NCBI GenBank assembly: GCA_016840825.1
Contig: JAEORN010000096.1
Coordinates: 1-29,370 of the forward strand
Direction of reading: 5' to 3'
DNA from: Candidatus Thorarchaeota archaeon
Lineage (GTDB): Archaea > Asgardarchaeota > Thorarchaeia > Thorarchaeales > Thorarchaeaceae
Length of the DNA: 29,370 nucleotides
Both the position numbers and the translations under genes were made by a program. The notes below the pieces were generated by a model. That model did no database searches, was not told the origin of the DNA, and saw only the letters and a program-made list of their open reading frames with translations. Of the stretch, positions 16,901 through 23,329 are shown piece after piece; positions within the stretch are counted from its first letter, which is position 1, and each line of letters starts with the position of its first letter.

Positions 16901-17234
16901 GCTATTTCGTGCATTAGAGAATGGTCGAATGACTGATTTCTTTGCTTCTCAGGTTCCATCAGTTTCTATTCCAAGCAATAATCTTCTTTGGATGAGAAAT
17001 GAAGAACTCAATAATTCCCCTGAAGGGTTGGCATTTGTTCATGCTGGGAATGATTCTGGTAGTGTCTTTGGACTTGCGGTAAGCGGGATGATTATTGGGA
17101 GTTCAATGGGCTTTGGTTCCCATATTGATCCTGGCGAAAATAGAGTTGACTTATCCTGTTTCGTCGTCGATCCTGCGTCCGATCAAGAGCTAATCGCACT
17201 GCAGAAGAACCTCGAATATCTTCTTGAGGAATAG
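13917..17234 (+). CDS. GNAT acetyltransferase fused to beta-sandwich and mutarotase-like regions
   Basis: 1105 residues. Residues 1-150 form a GNAT domain: ILIAIDEETKKPVGSCTLH, AYIGTLGVSPDALNKKVGK (acetyl-CoA loop, K-x-x-G-x-R-like), NMRAVPLYKKVGLMW. A linker (about 150-220) with YIPAILEHPLA follows, then about 600 residues of beta-strand-rich sequence with Ig-like features (YILEIENGSEKPIDFKVKL, IKILPGESITWDVGF, VRITPGGIASIPI). From about 840 to the end, GFKVTNGLIEYKVSHEYGG, SLKNRKGTELL, LTRWIIENIT and FTHVNTNKEH suggest a carbohydrate-mutarotase-like beta-sandwich as found in some glycosidase C-termini; this is a resemblance, not a firm match. No signal peptide, so it acts in the cytoplasm. 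A role in glycan or lipid-sugar modification is only inference. Start: ATG 13917 or the adjacent ATG 13920. Confidence 0.8.
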   Translation: MMSDLSVISIVEYDDKMAKDLATMYNGWENLWPGGYTQGVPYDEDRVKKQFGTMSSIAILIAIDEETKKPVGSCTLHPHVRDSDAAYIGTLGVSPDALNKKVGKRLLLRAIEIARKDGRKRVDLNTWPGNMRAVPLYKKVGLMWNPSGDGVQMEDYIPAILEHPLAIPFFDSLHDGFTWYDVHQREIIQAPDDFIENNMEIFPYRFSQGKNHLSVIIDKHSRHITAVERVIDSSKVKVSARVVNHKVLCGVPSKYILEIENGSEKPIDFKVKLKAFSALTFNDKNSTTIKILPGESITWDVGFTVESQAPIHRRNIRTPTIDAEAELDGVKFPLSTGLIIKPAATMLNKAGHVRITPGGIASIPIAIMSAADFDLSGSVHIESPTGSLQISPTEMEIDFSPEGQSGVILELLASPTLEPKTYDLWLYLKLSSKSGVSLTTRKFRIPVYCIQNGSVALGEDDQLLRKTIISSDYSATFDYEGAIFRASYASADREGIFMLRSQIGPPFGIDSFRFAPREVEVSKESDNTIVSMKGVHPERPLVIEDRVVVEKGTGIITHQVWATNTGKEPHAFQLRIYGGGQGIGLNIGTKCIPLKGGVLADSVNNMVLNYPGIPSSPDAYDEGWLAIEGKYSTIGEMWDLSKVEDIRLGGNQVSLMQYPSTNLEPGERRNLSEVLLVLNAASWYDVQRLYRLRIGKRVTRLDRGTDLTTRQLYDFAIRPAVIPFLSEAAVSLKARKGILAPFPVSIDVEVPASWNPTLHSLSSPDSQDKQSAHLEMYPIENNEEFQIKLKPTDKAEDGFRVFEGMIHLRSTTEKEFPFNIIQLGSAELSVDVVEIEEDGCKGFKVTNGLIEYKVSHEYGGCLYSLKNRKGTELLISSYPAAKAKPGGFLNNYFGGIQPVIWDDSLDEQFTHVNTNKEHMDGRIVSIGSWKGVEVSWIGAKQLSTKGVKLRVQYLTTGGSPIVLTRWIIENITRAPLGTIPTFLVDVGFNGKVPQQLFRALENGRMTDFFASQVPSVSIPSNNLLWMRNEELNNSPEGLAFVHAGNDSGSVFGLAVSGMIIGSSMGFGSHIDPGENRVDLSCFVVDPASDQELIALQKNLEYLLEE

Positions 17235-17237
17235 ACT

Positions 17238-17298
17238 AGGAAATTAGATGACCAAGTGGCCTTTAGAAAACAGGTCTAGTTTGTCTTCTAATTTTCCT
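17238..17298 (+). terminator. Long imperfect hairpin after the GNAT fusion gene
   Basis: AGGAAATTAGA (17238-17248) pairs with TCTAATTTTCCT (17287-17298) with one bulged base; GACC/GGTC pairs further inside. It starts four bases after the stop and is followed by a T-rich stretch, so it fits transcript end or 3' protection. Confidence 0.45.
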
Positions 17299-17322
17299 CT
17301 TTCATTTTAAAATAAATTCCAG

Positions 17323-17364
17323 TGGTAGAGTGTCGGTCAATATTCATGCCGATCGATTCTACCA
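17323..17364. terminator. Hairpin at the 3' side of the minus-strand small ORF
   Basis: TGGTAGA (17323-17329) and TCTACCA (17358-17364), with TCGG/CCGA pairing inside. It lies 25 bases beyond the stop of the 46-residue ORF (17389) and is flanked by A/T-rich sequence on both sides; it could stop transcription from either direction. Confidence 0.4.
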
Positions 17365-17388
17365 TCTTTTCCGATATTATTCTTGATT

Positions 17389-17529
17389 TTACTCAACCTT
17401 AGATGTGACTAGATGAATTTGAGTTGGTTGGGGATCTGCTGTCATTCTGCTAACAATAACTCCATTTCTATCTAATTCTGGCCATTCGCTTACTGGAACT
17501 GGCACCTTCACTATTTTCTTCTCACACAT
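17389..17529 (-). CDS. 46-residue small protein, unknown function
   Basis: ATG at 17529, stop TAA at 17389-17391. The peptide starts MCEKKIVKVPVPVSEWPELD and ends with a Gln/Pro then Val-rich tail (IHLVTSKVE). GGTGA at 17536-17540 lies exactly six bases before the ATG, the best ribosome-binding site of the region. A symmetrical TATA box (17686-17694), a leader with three hairpins (17546-17646) and a 3' hairpin (17323-17364) make a complete small transcription unit. The sequence has one Cys, no membrane helix, and looks like a short beta-strand protein; no family recognised. Could be a regulatory peptide or a conserved small archaeal protein. Confidence 0.55.
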   Translation of the reverse strand: MCEKKIVKVPVPVSEWPELDRNGVIVSRMTADPQPTQIHLVTSKVE

Positions 17530-17545
17530 TTTTTTTCACCATTTG

Positions 17546-17646
17546 ATCAGACAGATATTTGGAGAAAAATGTAGGATTGGTTTCTGTCTGATAGTTTGAT
17601 TGTCACTTCCTGTCTAAAACATGACAGGATCGAACGTCATTCGTTC
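17546..17646 (-). promoter_or_regulatory. Three-hairpin leader before the small ORF
   Basis: Read on the minus strand: GAACG/CGTTC (17646-17642 with 17636-17632, five-base loop), TCCTGTC/GACAGGA (17629-17623 with 17614-17608, eight-base loop), and ATCAGACAGA/TCTGTCTGAT (17592-17583 with 17555-17546, 27-base loop). The last stem ends five bases before the GGTGA ribosome-binding site. All arms are perfect. The same palindromes could instead be DNA operators. No known riboswitch class recognised. Confidence 0.45.
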
Positions 17647-17685
17647 TGAACCTACTTTTTCCTTAAGTAAAGTAATGACGAAGCC

Positions 17686-17694
17686 TTATAAATA
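17686..17694. promoter_or_regulatory. TATA box, near-symmetric
   Basis: TTATAAATA on plus, TATTTATAA on minus, the strongest TATA match in the window. On minus it would start a transcript at about 17660, giving a leader of about 130 bases for the 46-residue ORF. On plus it would give a long leader toward the SCP2-like gene that runs antisense to the candidate sRNA at 17791-17868. Confidence 0.5.
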
Positions 17695-17790
17695 TTCGGA
17701 AATATGGTATTTCTAATTTTCAAAAATGGAATTATGCATTTTCTTTTATCCCTAAAAAGGAATATGAGGGCTTTTTTATTCTTGGAAGGG

Positions 17791-17868
17791 AGTGGCGGTT
17801 CTCAGCTGCTCACCGATTCGTCATAGCCGAGGCTCAGAATAGACCAATGCCTCATCGATACCGCCACT
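17791..17868 (-). ncRNA. Candidate box C/D guide sRNA
   Basis: 78 bases closed by a perfect nine-pair terminal stem (AGTGGCGGT / ACCGCCACT). On the minus strand the expected boxes occur in order: C-like GATGA (17856-17852, in ATCGATGA), D' CTGA (17837-17834), C' ATGACGA (17824-17818) and D CTGA (17805-17802). The C'-D spacer is exactly 12 bases (ATCGGTGAGCAG) as usual for archaeal guides; the C-D' spacer is 14. By the D+5 rule the D guide would direct 2'-O-methylation of the U in a CTGCTCACCGAT target. Targets cannot be checked here. The C box departs from RUGAUGA, and the terminal stem is longer than typical. A weak TATA-like TTCATAAG lies at about 17889-17896, 20-30 bases upstream on this strand. 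Confidence 0.5.
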
Positions 17869-17930
17869 AAGTTACTATCTACACACACTTATGAAACTGC
17901 TCACTAGTACAACCATATTCAAATGCACCT

Positions 17931-18335
17931 TTGTCGCATCTGAATAGAGAAGAGGTCAAACGGTTTGTGAGAGCCATGCTGAATAAGCCCCGCGATTTTG
18001 TTGGGAATATACTTGCAATGATGTTGTCTGAAAGGTTTGAGAATCCTGAGTATACTGAAAAGATCCAAAACTGGAAAATGACCGTGTGCCTTAGAACGAA
18101 TTTCTATCCAATTATCCTAGACTTTAATCAGGGAGTCACAATCACTCGCGATCCAATCGATAATCCTACACTAGACATCTCCATGGATTTTGATACAATG
18201 ATCGTGTTAATTCGAGGGAAGAGCTCTATGATGAAAGAGGTGCTACGAGGGAGAATCAAAATTAGAGGTCTTTTTCGACATCCCCTTGCCACCTTTCGGT
18301 TCTATCGACTAATGCAGTCAATAATTGGAGCGTGA
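17931..18335 (+). CDS. SCP2-like (sterol carrier) small protein
   Basis: 134 residues. The pattern YTEKIQNWKMTVCLRTNFYPI, VTITRDPIDNPTLDISMDFDTMIVLIRGK and GRIKIRGLFRHPLATFRFYRL follows SCP2-type domains: a beta-sheet over helices with a hydrophobic pocket that binds lipids or fatty-acyl groups; the GRIKIRG-near-the-end element is characteristic. TTG at 17931 is used because no in-frame ATG precedes the domain; an ATG at about 17979 would cut the first helix. It overlaps or abuts the FAD-oxidase gene, giving a three-gene operon with the Fe-S protein. A role as carrier of a hydrophobic substrate for the oxidase is inferred. Confidence 0.72.
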   Translation: MSHLNREEVKRFVRAMLNKPRDFVGNILAMMLSERFENPEYTEKIQNWKMTVCLRTNFYPIILDFNQGVTITRDPIDNPTLDISMDFDTMIVLIRGKSSMMKEVLRGRIKIRGLFRHPLATFRFYRLMQSIIGA

Positions 18336-18339
18336 TCGG

Positions 18340-19764
18340 GTGGATCTAGAAACACGATTTCGCAAGATAGTAGGTGATCAATATGTATCATCAGGGAGTG
18401 GAGAACAGTATGTCTACTCTATGGATATGACAGAAAATGACCAGCACAGACCTCGCATGGTCGTTATGCCCCAAACTGTTGAAGAAATCAGAGAAATCAT
18501 CAAAGTAGCGAATGAAACTCTAACTCCTCTGGTACCCTTTGTTTCAGGTCAGAATGTTGGCGGTTTGACTATCCCGCAAGTTGATGGTGCATGCATTGTT
18601 GATTTGAAGAGAATGGATAGTATCGTAGAACTTGATCGTGAAGCGATGTATGTTGTTGTTGAGCCTGGGGTTACATTTGGTCATCTTCGTAAGTATCTTG
18701 ATCAACATGCTCCTGAATTGCGTTATACTTTCCCACTTGCTCCACCATACACTTCAGTCATGGCAAATGCGCTTCTTCAAGGTCTCTGTGATTTATCTAC
18801 GGTTCATGGAGCGATGGCTGACTTCATCAACGGTCTAGAAGCATTTCTACCAACTGGTGCCCTCGTTCGAGTTGGTAGTGGAGCTATGGGTGACGGCAAT
18901 TGGTTTGGACGATATCCTCTTCCTGATATGGTCGGACTCTTTTCAGGTTGGCAAGGTATGACCGGAATAGTCACCAAGATGGCTCTTCAACTTTGGCCAC
19001 GGCCGTCGCATATCGATTATGCAGCATTATTCACTTTTGGTGAGAAAAATACCACTGACCTCTTGTATAACATGGCTAGAGCTGGTCTCGTGGATGATGC
19101 AGATTGCATGTCTCTTTCAATGGTAAAGATGTTACTAGGCATCGAATATCCTGTCGAAACCTATGACGGAGAGCCTGATTATGGTACGCTTCTAAGCATC
19201 TCGGGAAATTCACAGATTGAGATAGATGAGAAGCTTCGACAAATCTTGGAGATCGTAGATGTTGCCAAGGAGCAAGAACCTCGTCATTTACTCATCACTT
19301 GGGATGCCATCTCAAAGATGATGGGGAAACAAGCAAATGCTTGGGTTGATTTTCCATCTGACGCGTTCAAGATTCTTGCAGAATTCGATGGTCTCACCTG
19401 GGCAGGAACATATATCCATCCCAAGAATTGGAGTGCAGCATTGGAAGGGGGACGAAAGATTGTCGAGAAGCATGGATTCGAGCTCATGGCCTTCTTGAAA
19501 CCAATGAATGGAATGCATTTTGGAGAATTCAAGTTCATTATTCGGTTTCCAAAAGATGATGCGACAATTTCACGGGTTCGACAATGCAATAGAGATCTCT
19601 TGACATTTGCTATTGACTTAGGTGCGATTCCCTACAAGACTCCTGCCTGGGCATATGATTTACTAGAGAAAAAGATGGATCCTGGATTCTTGGAACTGAT
19701 GAAGAAAATCAAGGAAACATTAGATCCTAATAGAATATTCAATCCTGGACGGTGGGGTATGTGA
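18340..19764 (+). CDS. FAD-linked oxidase, GlcD/VAO family
   Basis: 474 residues. FAD-binding PCMH domain: PRMVVMPQTVEEIREIIKVA, PFVSGQNVGGL (pyrophosphate loop), LDREAMYVVVEPGVTFGHLR, VHGAMADFINGLEAFLPTG, WQGMTGIVTKMALQLWPRP. The C-terminal substrate-cap domain ends in the family signature LDPNRIFNPGRWGM. Relatives oxidise 2-hydroxy acids (glycolate, D-lactate), phenols or alkyl-dihydroxyacetone phosphate. GTG at 18340 is chosen since it follows the upstream stop by four bases; TTG at 18325 is possible. The following CCG Fe-S gene overlaps by four bases (GTGA), so electrons from FADH2 probably pass to it as in GlcD-GlcF pairs. It may be soluble or peripherally bound; no membrane helix. Confidence 0.88.
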   Translation: MDLETRFRKIVGDQYVSSGSGEQYVYSMDMTENDQHRPRMVVMPQTVEEIREIIKVANETLTPLVPFVSGQNVGGLTIPQVDGACIVDLKRMDSIVELDREAMYVVVEPGVTFGHLRKYLDQHAPELRYTFPLAPPYTSVMANALLQGLCDLSTVHGAMADFINGLEAFLPTGALVRVGSGAMGDGNWFGRYPLPDMVGLFSGWQGMTGIVTKMALQLWPRPSHIDYAALFTFGEKNTTDLLYNMARAGLVDDADCMSLSMVKMLLGIEYPVETYDGEPDYGTLLSISGNSQIEIDEKLRQILEIVDVAKEQEPRHLLITWDAISKMMGKQANAWVDFPSDAFKILAEFDGLTWAGTYIHPKNWSAALEGGRKIVEKHGFELMAFLKPMNGMHFGEFKFIIRFPKDDATISRVRQCNRDLLTFAIDLGAIPYKTPAWAYDLLEKKMDPGFLELMKKIKETLDPNRIFNPGRWGM

Positions 19765-20885
19765 CTGCAATAACTGAGTGGAATCATCGATGCATTAGAT
19801 GCGGGAATTGCAAGTATGTCTTCAAGGAATACGTGGACTCATGCCCCTCTGGTGCTCATTTCAAATTCGAGACATACTATGCTTCAGGACGAATCCGTCT
19901 TGCGCAAGGCATATTGACAGGTGATCTATCTTGGGATCCGGATTTGCTAGATCCTATCTTTGCCTGCACGACTTGTGGGAGTTGTGAAGAGCAGTGTCTT
20001 GCTCCTCATCATGAGCACATAGTTGATATCATTGAAGAGCTACGTATTGCAGCGGTGGAGAAACTCGGGGCACTTCCTGCTCATAAGAGATTCAGAGAGA
20101 ATGTCGAGAAGTACCACAATCCGTATGGAAACGAACACCATGCCAGAGCCCTAAAAGAGATTCACGGTCTTCCGGATATAGCTGACTTAGTATACTTTAT
20201 TGGATGCACGTCTAATTATCGCGAAACACAAATTCGGGATGCAACAATAGCTCTGCTGAAGAAATCAGGTATAGACTTCACGATAATCGACGAGTACTGT
20301 TGTACATCTCCTCTTCTTAGAACCGGTCAAGTTTCTGGTTCTGTAGAAGTTGCGCAACACAATATTGATGAGATCGATCGAGTGGGTGCATCAACGGTAG
20401 TTACATCATGCTCCGGATGTTTCAGGACTATAAAGAAGAACTACCCAAAAATGGGGCTCGATTATTCATTCAATGTGCTCCATATCACCCAATTTATTGA
20501 ATCACTTCTAAATCAAGGCATTCTAACTCTCCAAATTCAAGAAGACGCTCACACTTATACTTGGCATGATCCTTGTCATCTTGGCCGCCATATGGACGTC
20601 TATGACCCTCCTCGAAAAGTCCTATCACTTGCAGGTGTATCTATGATTGAAATGGATTCTACTAGAGAGAATGCATGGTGTTGTGGAGCTGGAGGTGGAT
20701 GCAAAGCTGCATACGGTGAATGGAGCCTAGAAACCGCATCAAAGAGGATTGCACATGCAAAAGATGTAGGTGCATCTATCATTGTTACAGGTTGCCCGTT
20801 TTGTGTTAGAAATCTGCGAGATGCTTCGGAGAATTCACAAGTGAATATATTGGACATCTCTGAGTTACTTAGCAAACTAACATGA
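19761..20885 (+). CDS. CCG-domain Fe-S protein (GlcF/HdrD-like)
   Basis: 374 residues. N-terminal ferredoxin part with CIRCGNCKYVF...DSCPSG and CTTCGSCEEQCLAP (two clusters, the first with an unusual 12-residue gap before its fourth Cys). Two CCG repeats follow: FIGCTSNYR...YCCTSPLLRTG...VVTSCSGCFRTIKKNYP, and HDPCHLGRHMDVYDPPRKVL...WCCGAGGGCKAAYG...VTGCPFCVRNLRDA. CCG pairs hold a noncubane or [4Fe-4S] cluster at the heterodisulfide site in HdrB/HdrD; in GlcF-like proteins they pass electrons to the quinone or thiol pool. GTG at 19761 overlaps the stop of the FAD gene and has GGTGGG four bases before; GTG at 19752 is an alternative. Third gene of the SCP2-like/FAD/Fe-S operon; it ends three bases before the convergent GNAT. 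Confidence 0.88.
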   Translation: MTAITEWNHRCIRCGNCKYVFKEYVDSCPSGAHFKFETYYASGRIRLAQGILTGDLSWDPDLLDPIFACTTCGSCEEQCLAPHHEHIVDIIEELRIAAVEKLGALPAHKRFRENVEKYHNPYGNEHHARALKEIHGLPDIADLVYFIGCTSNYRETQIRDATIALLKKSGIDFTIIDEYCCTSPLLRTGQVSGSVEVAQHNIDEIDRVGASTVVTSCSGCFRTIKKNYPKMGLDYSFNVLHITQFIESLLNQGILTLQIQEDAHTYTWHDPCHLGRHMDVYDPPRKVLSLAGVSMIEMDSTRENAWCCGAGGGCKAAYGEWSLETASKRIAHAKDVGASIIVTGCPFCVRNLRDASENSQVNILDISELLSKLT

Positions 20886-20888
20886 ATT

Positions 20889-21749
20889 CTATCTAGCTGC
20901 TGAATTCAGCACATACGCAATTCTTTCTATATCTGTGTGAAATCCCATTGACTCATACAATCTTAGAGCAGTAATATTCTCAGCATGCACTCGTAGGACA
21001 ATCTTGCTCCAACCCAATTCTTTGAGTCTGTTAAGAGCCATCTGAACGAGTTTCTTCCCATATCCCTTTCCTCTGTATTCAGGTTTCACTGCTAGCGAGG
21101 CAATCGCTCCATTATCTATGAATATGACTACTATTCCAATCACCGATTCTCCTTCGATTACAAAGTAGGATGTATCTTCGTTATATATCGATTCCAAAAC
21201 ATCCGAAGACGCATTTCTAATATTCTGCATCATCACAGGTGTTAATGAATCACCAGTACCCTCATAGAACTTCATCTCTGTATCAAGAAATAGATCCATG
21301 TCCTGTAATCGCATTGGTTTGAGGACTAGATTATCTGGGATTTCATAGAACTCACTAACCTCCATTCCCATGTGATACGAATGGTCAATCATCTTAAACC
21401 CGAATTGCTCAAGTATGTTCTGCTCGTCATCCGAGAAGTGCTGCTTGGCAAGGATAAGGTATGCAAAGGTTTCTTGATTCATTATGTGACGAGAGATTTC
21501 TAGCAGTCCGTTAAGAGCATCAATATCAGGTTCAAAGACTACTATCTCGCCAAATGTCGCTCCAGCTTCGGCTAGAAAGTATGTAGGCTCTACTCTTACA
21601 ACAACCATTCCAGCAGGATGATCACCATCTACAACAATGAAAAAAGGAATCTCATCTTCTTGCAGATTTCTAATTCTGTGAGAGATATGTTGTAAATGGA
21701 CAAAGGCATCTGGATCATCATGCTTGTAGTATCTCATCTTGAGTCGCAT
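20889..21749 (-). CDS. GNAT family N-acetyltransferase, two-domain
   Basis: 286 residues. The C-terminal half is a complete GNAT domain: GVVVIFIDNGAIASLAV (beta4), KPEYRGKGYGKKLVQ (acetyl-CoA loop R-G-K-G-Y-G), ENITALRLYESMGFHTD. The N-terminal half (FFIVVDGDHPAGMVVVRVEP...GEIVVFEPD...LLEISRHI) shows a degenerate GNAT pattern with no glycine loop, so it is probably structural. Acceptor unknown. ATG at 21749, with a second in-frame ATG at 21737 that would also fit. Separate from the operon it converges on; only a short gap separates it from the SDR gene upstream on the same strand. Confidence 0.85.
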   Translation of the reverse strand: MRLKMRYYKHDDPDAFVHLQHISHRIRNLQEDEIPFFIVVDGDHPAGMVVVRVEPTYFLAEAGATFGEIVVFEPDIDALNGLLEISRHIMNQETFAYLILAKQHFSDDEQNILEQFGFKMIDHSYHMGMEVSEFYEIPDNLVLKPMRLQDMDLFLDTEMKFYEGTGDSLTPVMMQNIRNASSDVLESIYNEDTSYFVIEGESVIGIVVIFIDNGAIASLAVKPEYRGKGYGKKLVQMALNRLKELGWSKIVLRVHAENITALRLYESMGFHTDIERIAYVLNSAAR

Positions 21750-21808
21750 TATCCAGAATTTTATCGGGCCTTTTTTCTCCTTCTATGTGTCTTCATTCTT
21801 CTTGACAT

Positions 21809-22804
21809 CTATCGAGGTTTCACATAACCTCCCCACTCTACCATGTCTTTCGCAGTAGATTCCAAATCCCACTTCGGTTTGAAACCTAGCTGCTCCATTG
21901 CTTTCTGATTACTTACGATATACGTGGTTCCAAATAGCTTGACTAAGAAATCGTGGATAAGTGGAGCATTTCTTTTGTTGAATGCTCGATATAATCCACC
22001 TACAATCTTTCCCATCCCCAATGCAGCAGTATATGGAAAGTTCCTGTAGTTCTTTGAAACATTCAGTTCATCTGCTAAAGAATCTATGAACTCCTTGAAT
22101 GTCACAGTGAATGAGGAAACATTGTAGGCTTGACCTTGTGACTTAGAAAAATTCTCAGCAGCAAGTACGATGCAACTACCAACGTCTTCACCGTGTACGA
22201 AGCTTTGCAGGTTCTCTCCTCCTCCAAATGTCACCATTGACTCTCTCTTCAGGAAATCAATAATCTGCGGCCCTGTGAATAGGTCTCCCTTCCCAACAAC
22301 CGTGGGAGGTCGTACTCTGGTAGCCTTCACCCCATAGTTTTCAGTATATTCAATGATTAGCTTCTCTGCTTCAGTCTTTGATTTCTGATAGTTATTTATC
22401 GGAGCCCACTCATCATCTTCTATCATTGGCTGCGATTTATTGGGAAAACCATAGACCGCTGTTGAGGAAGTGTATATCAGTTGTGGGATGTCTTTCATTC
22501 TAACGACCTCTAAGATATTCCGTGTCCCTTCGACATTGACTGGATAGAAGTGCTTCTTACTGCCCCAATCTGCCATAATTGCAGCATTGTGAAACAACCA
22601 TTCTATGTCCTCTGAAATTCCACGATTCAAGCTCTCAAAATCAGTGACATCTCCAAGTGTCTTAGAGTAGCTCAAACCATCAAGAAGATCCAGCTTGGAT
22701 GATTCTCTTAGAAGAAGCATTACATCGTGACCCCGGTCACAGAGCTGTCGAACTATGTGTGACCCCACAAAACCATTTCCACCAGTAACAAAGCAATTTA
22801 CCAT
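21809..22804 (-). CDS. Extended SDR, NAD-dependent epimerase/3-beta-HSD-like
   Basis: 331 residues. CFVTGGNGFVGSH (dinucleotide loop), IYTSSTAVYG (catalytic Ser/Thr strand), NNYQKSKTEAEKL (Tyr-x-x-x-Lys), and RVRPPTVVGKGD (substrate strand) mark an extended SDR of the sort that includes 3-beta-hydroxysteroid and dihydroflavonol-type reductases. The first in-frame ATG is at 22816 (MGIG added); 22804 is chosen because it starts directly at the first beta-strand like the family. Substrate unknown. It lies upstream of the GNAT gene on the same strand. Confidence 0.85.
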   Translation of the reverse strand: MVNCFVTGGNGFVGSHIVRQLCDRGHDVMLLLRESSKLDLLDGLSYSKTLGDVTDFESLNRGISEDIEWLFHNAAIMADWGSKKHFYPVNVEGTRNILEVVRMKDIPQLIYTSSTAVYGFPNKSQPMIEDDEWAPINNYQKSKTEAEKLIIEYTENYGVKATRVRPPTVVGKGDLFTGPQIIDFLKRESMVTFGGGENLQSFVHGEDVGSCIVLAAENFSKSQGQAYNVSSFTVTFKEFIDSLADELNVSKNYRNFPYTAALGMGKIVGGLYRAFNKRNAPLIHDFLVKLFGTTYIVSNQKAMEQLGFKPKWDLESTAKDMVEWGGYVKPR

Positions 22805-22902
22805 TCCTATACCCATTGCATCGTAGAGCTTCTATCTATTCAGTATTTCGAGAGTGACAACACATAAGAATCTCCAATGAGGGATTTCGCATTGGGCTTA
22901 GG

Positions 22903-23046
22903 TTGAATCTAGAGAAACCAAAATCTGTGGTGATAGTTGAGTTTGGTTTTGGGTTGATATTCACAATCAAGGCTATTGGAGGAGAGGAAACACTGGCGTT
23001 ATCAGACTGGACTCTGGATTTTATTAGAGAATATACATCCAATTAA
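22903..23046 (+). other. Possible gene remnant or 47-residue ORF
   Basis: A plus-strand frame from TTG at 22903 to TAA at 23046 encodes a peptide containing KPKSVVIVEFGFGLIFTI and ending DFIREYTSN; this hydrophobic-then-acidic pattern looks more like protein than the minus-strand frame over the same bases. The frame is open upstream to about 22877 without any ATG, and there is no ribosome-binding site, so it may be the 3' end of a decayed gene. It sits alone between minus-strand genes. Confidence 0.25.
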
Positions 23047-23106
23047 CTGCTAAAGCGTGTTTCTAGTCAGGTTGCTGTACAGGGAGTTGTACACACGTAA
23101 GTTTGC

Positions 23107-23328
23107 TCATTTGAGAATTATCGCATTATTTGGGCAAACTGTGACGCAGTCGCCGCATCTTGTACATAAATCCGTAAATGCCACATCCACTCTCCATTCG
23201 GATGGATCATTCGATTCATAGTCTGGAGAGTACATCATAAATAGTGCTGGAGGGCAAACTTGCAAGCATTTCTTACACTTTCTTGGATCACCGCACTTCG
23301 CATAATCGACTATGATGTCTGTCTTCAT
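23107..23328 (-). CDS. Small 2[4Fe-4S] ferredoxin-like protein
   Basis: 73 residues. Two Cys groups: C-x4-C-x2-C-x3-CP (KCGDPRKCKKCLQVCPPALF, at about 12-24) and the classic C-x2-C-x2-C-x3-CP (CTRCGDCVTVCPNNAII, near the C-terminus). The first group has a longer first gap than ordinary ferredoxins. It starts two bases before the stop of the upstream Fe-S gene, so the pair is co-translated, and it probably carries electrons for that protein. Cytoplasmic, no signal. Confidence 0.85.
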   Translation of the reverse strand: MKTDIIVDYAKCGDPRKCKKCLQVCPPALFMMYSPDYESNDPSEWRVDVAFTDLCTRCGDCVTVCPNNAIILK

Positions 23329-23329
23329 T

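Noticed and set aside
17791..17868. tRNA gene
   Set aside because: The size and closing stem suggest a tRNA, but neither strand has a T-arm GGTTCGA element or a D-arm/anticodon layout; the C/D box reading fits better.
22836..23042. Minus-strand 68-residue reading frame
   Set aside because: Low-complexity Ser/Pro/Asn composition with no domain or ribosome-binding site; the opposite strand reads more like protein.
23076..23093. TGTACA-GGGAGT-TGTACA paired palindromes as an operator
   Set aside because: They lie just past the 3' end of the ferredoxin gene with no start codon near; six-base palindromes are common by chance.
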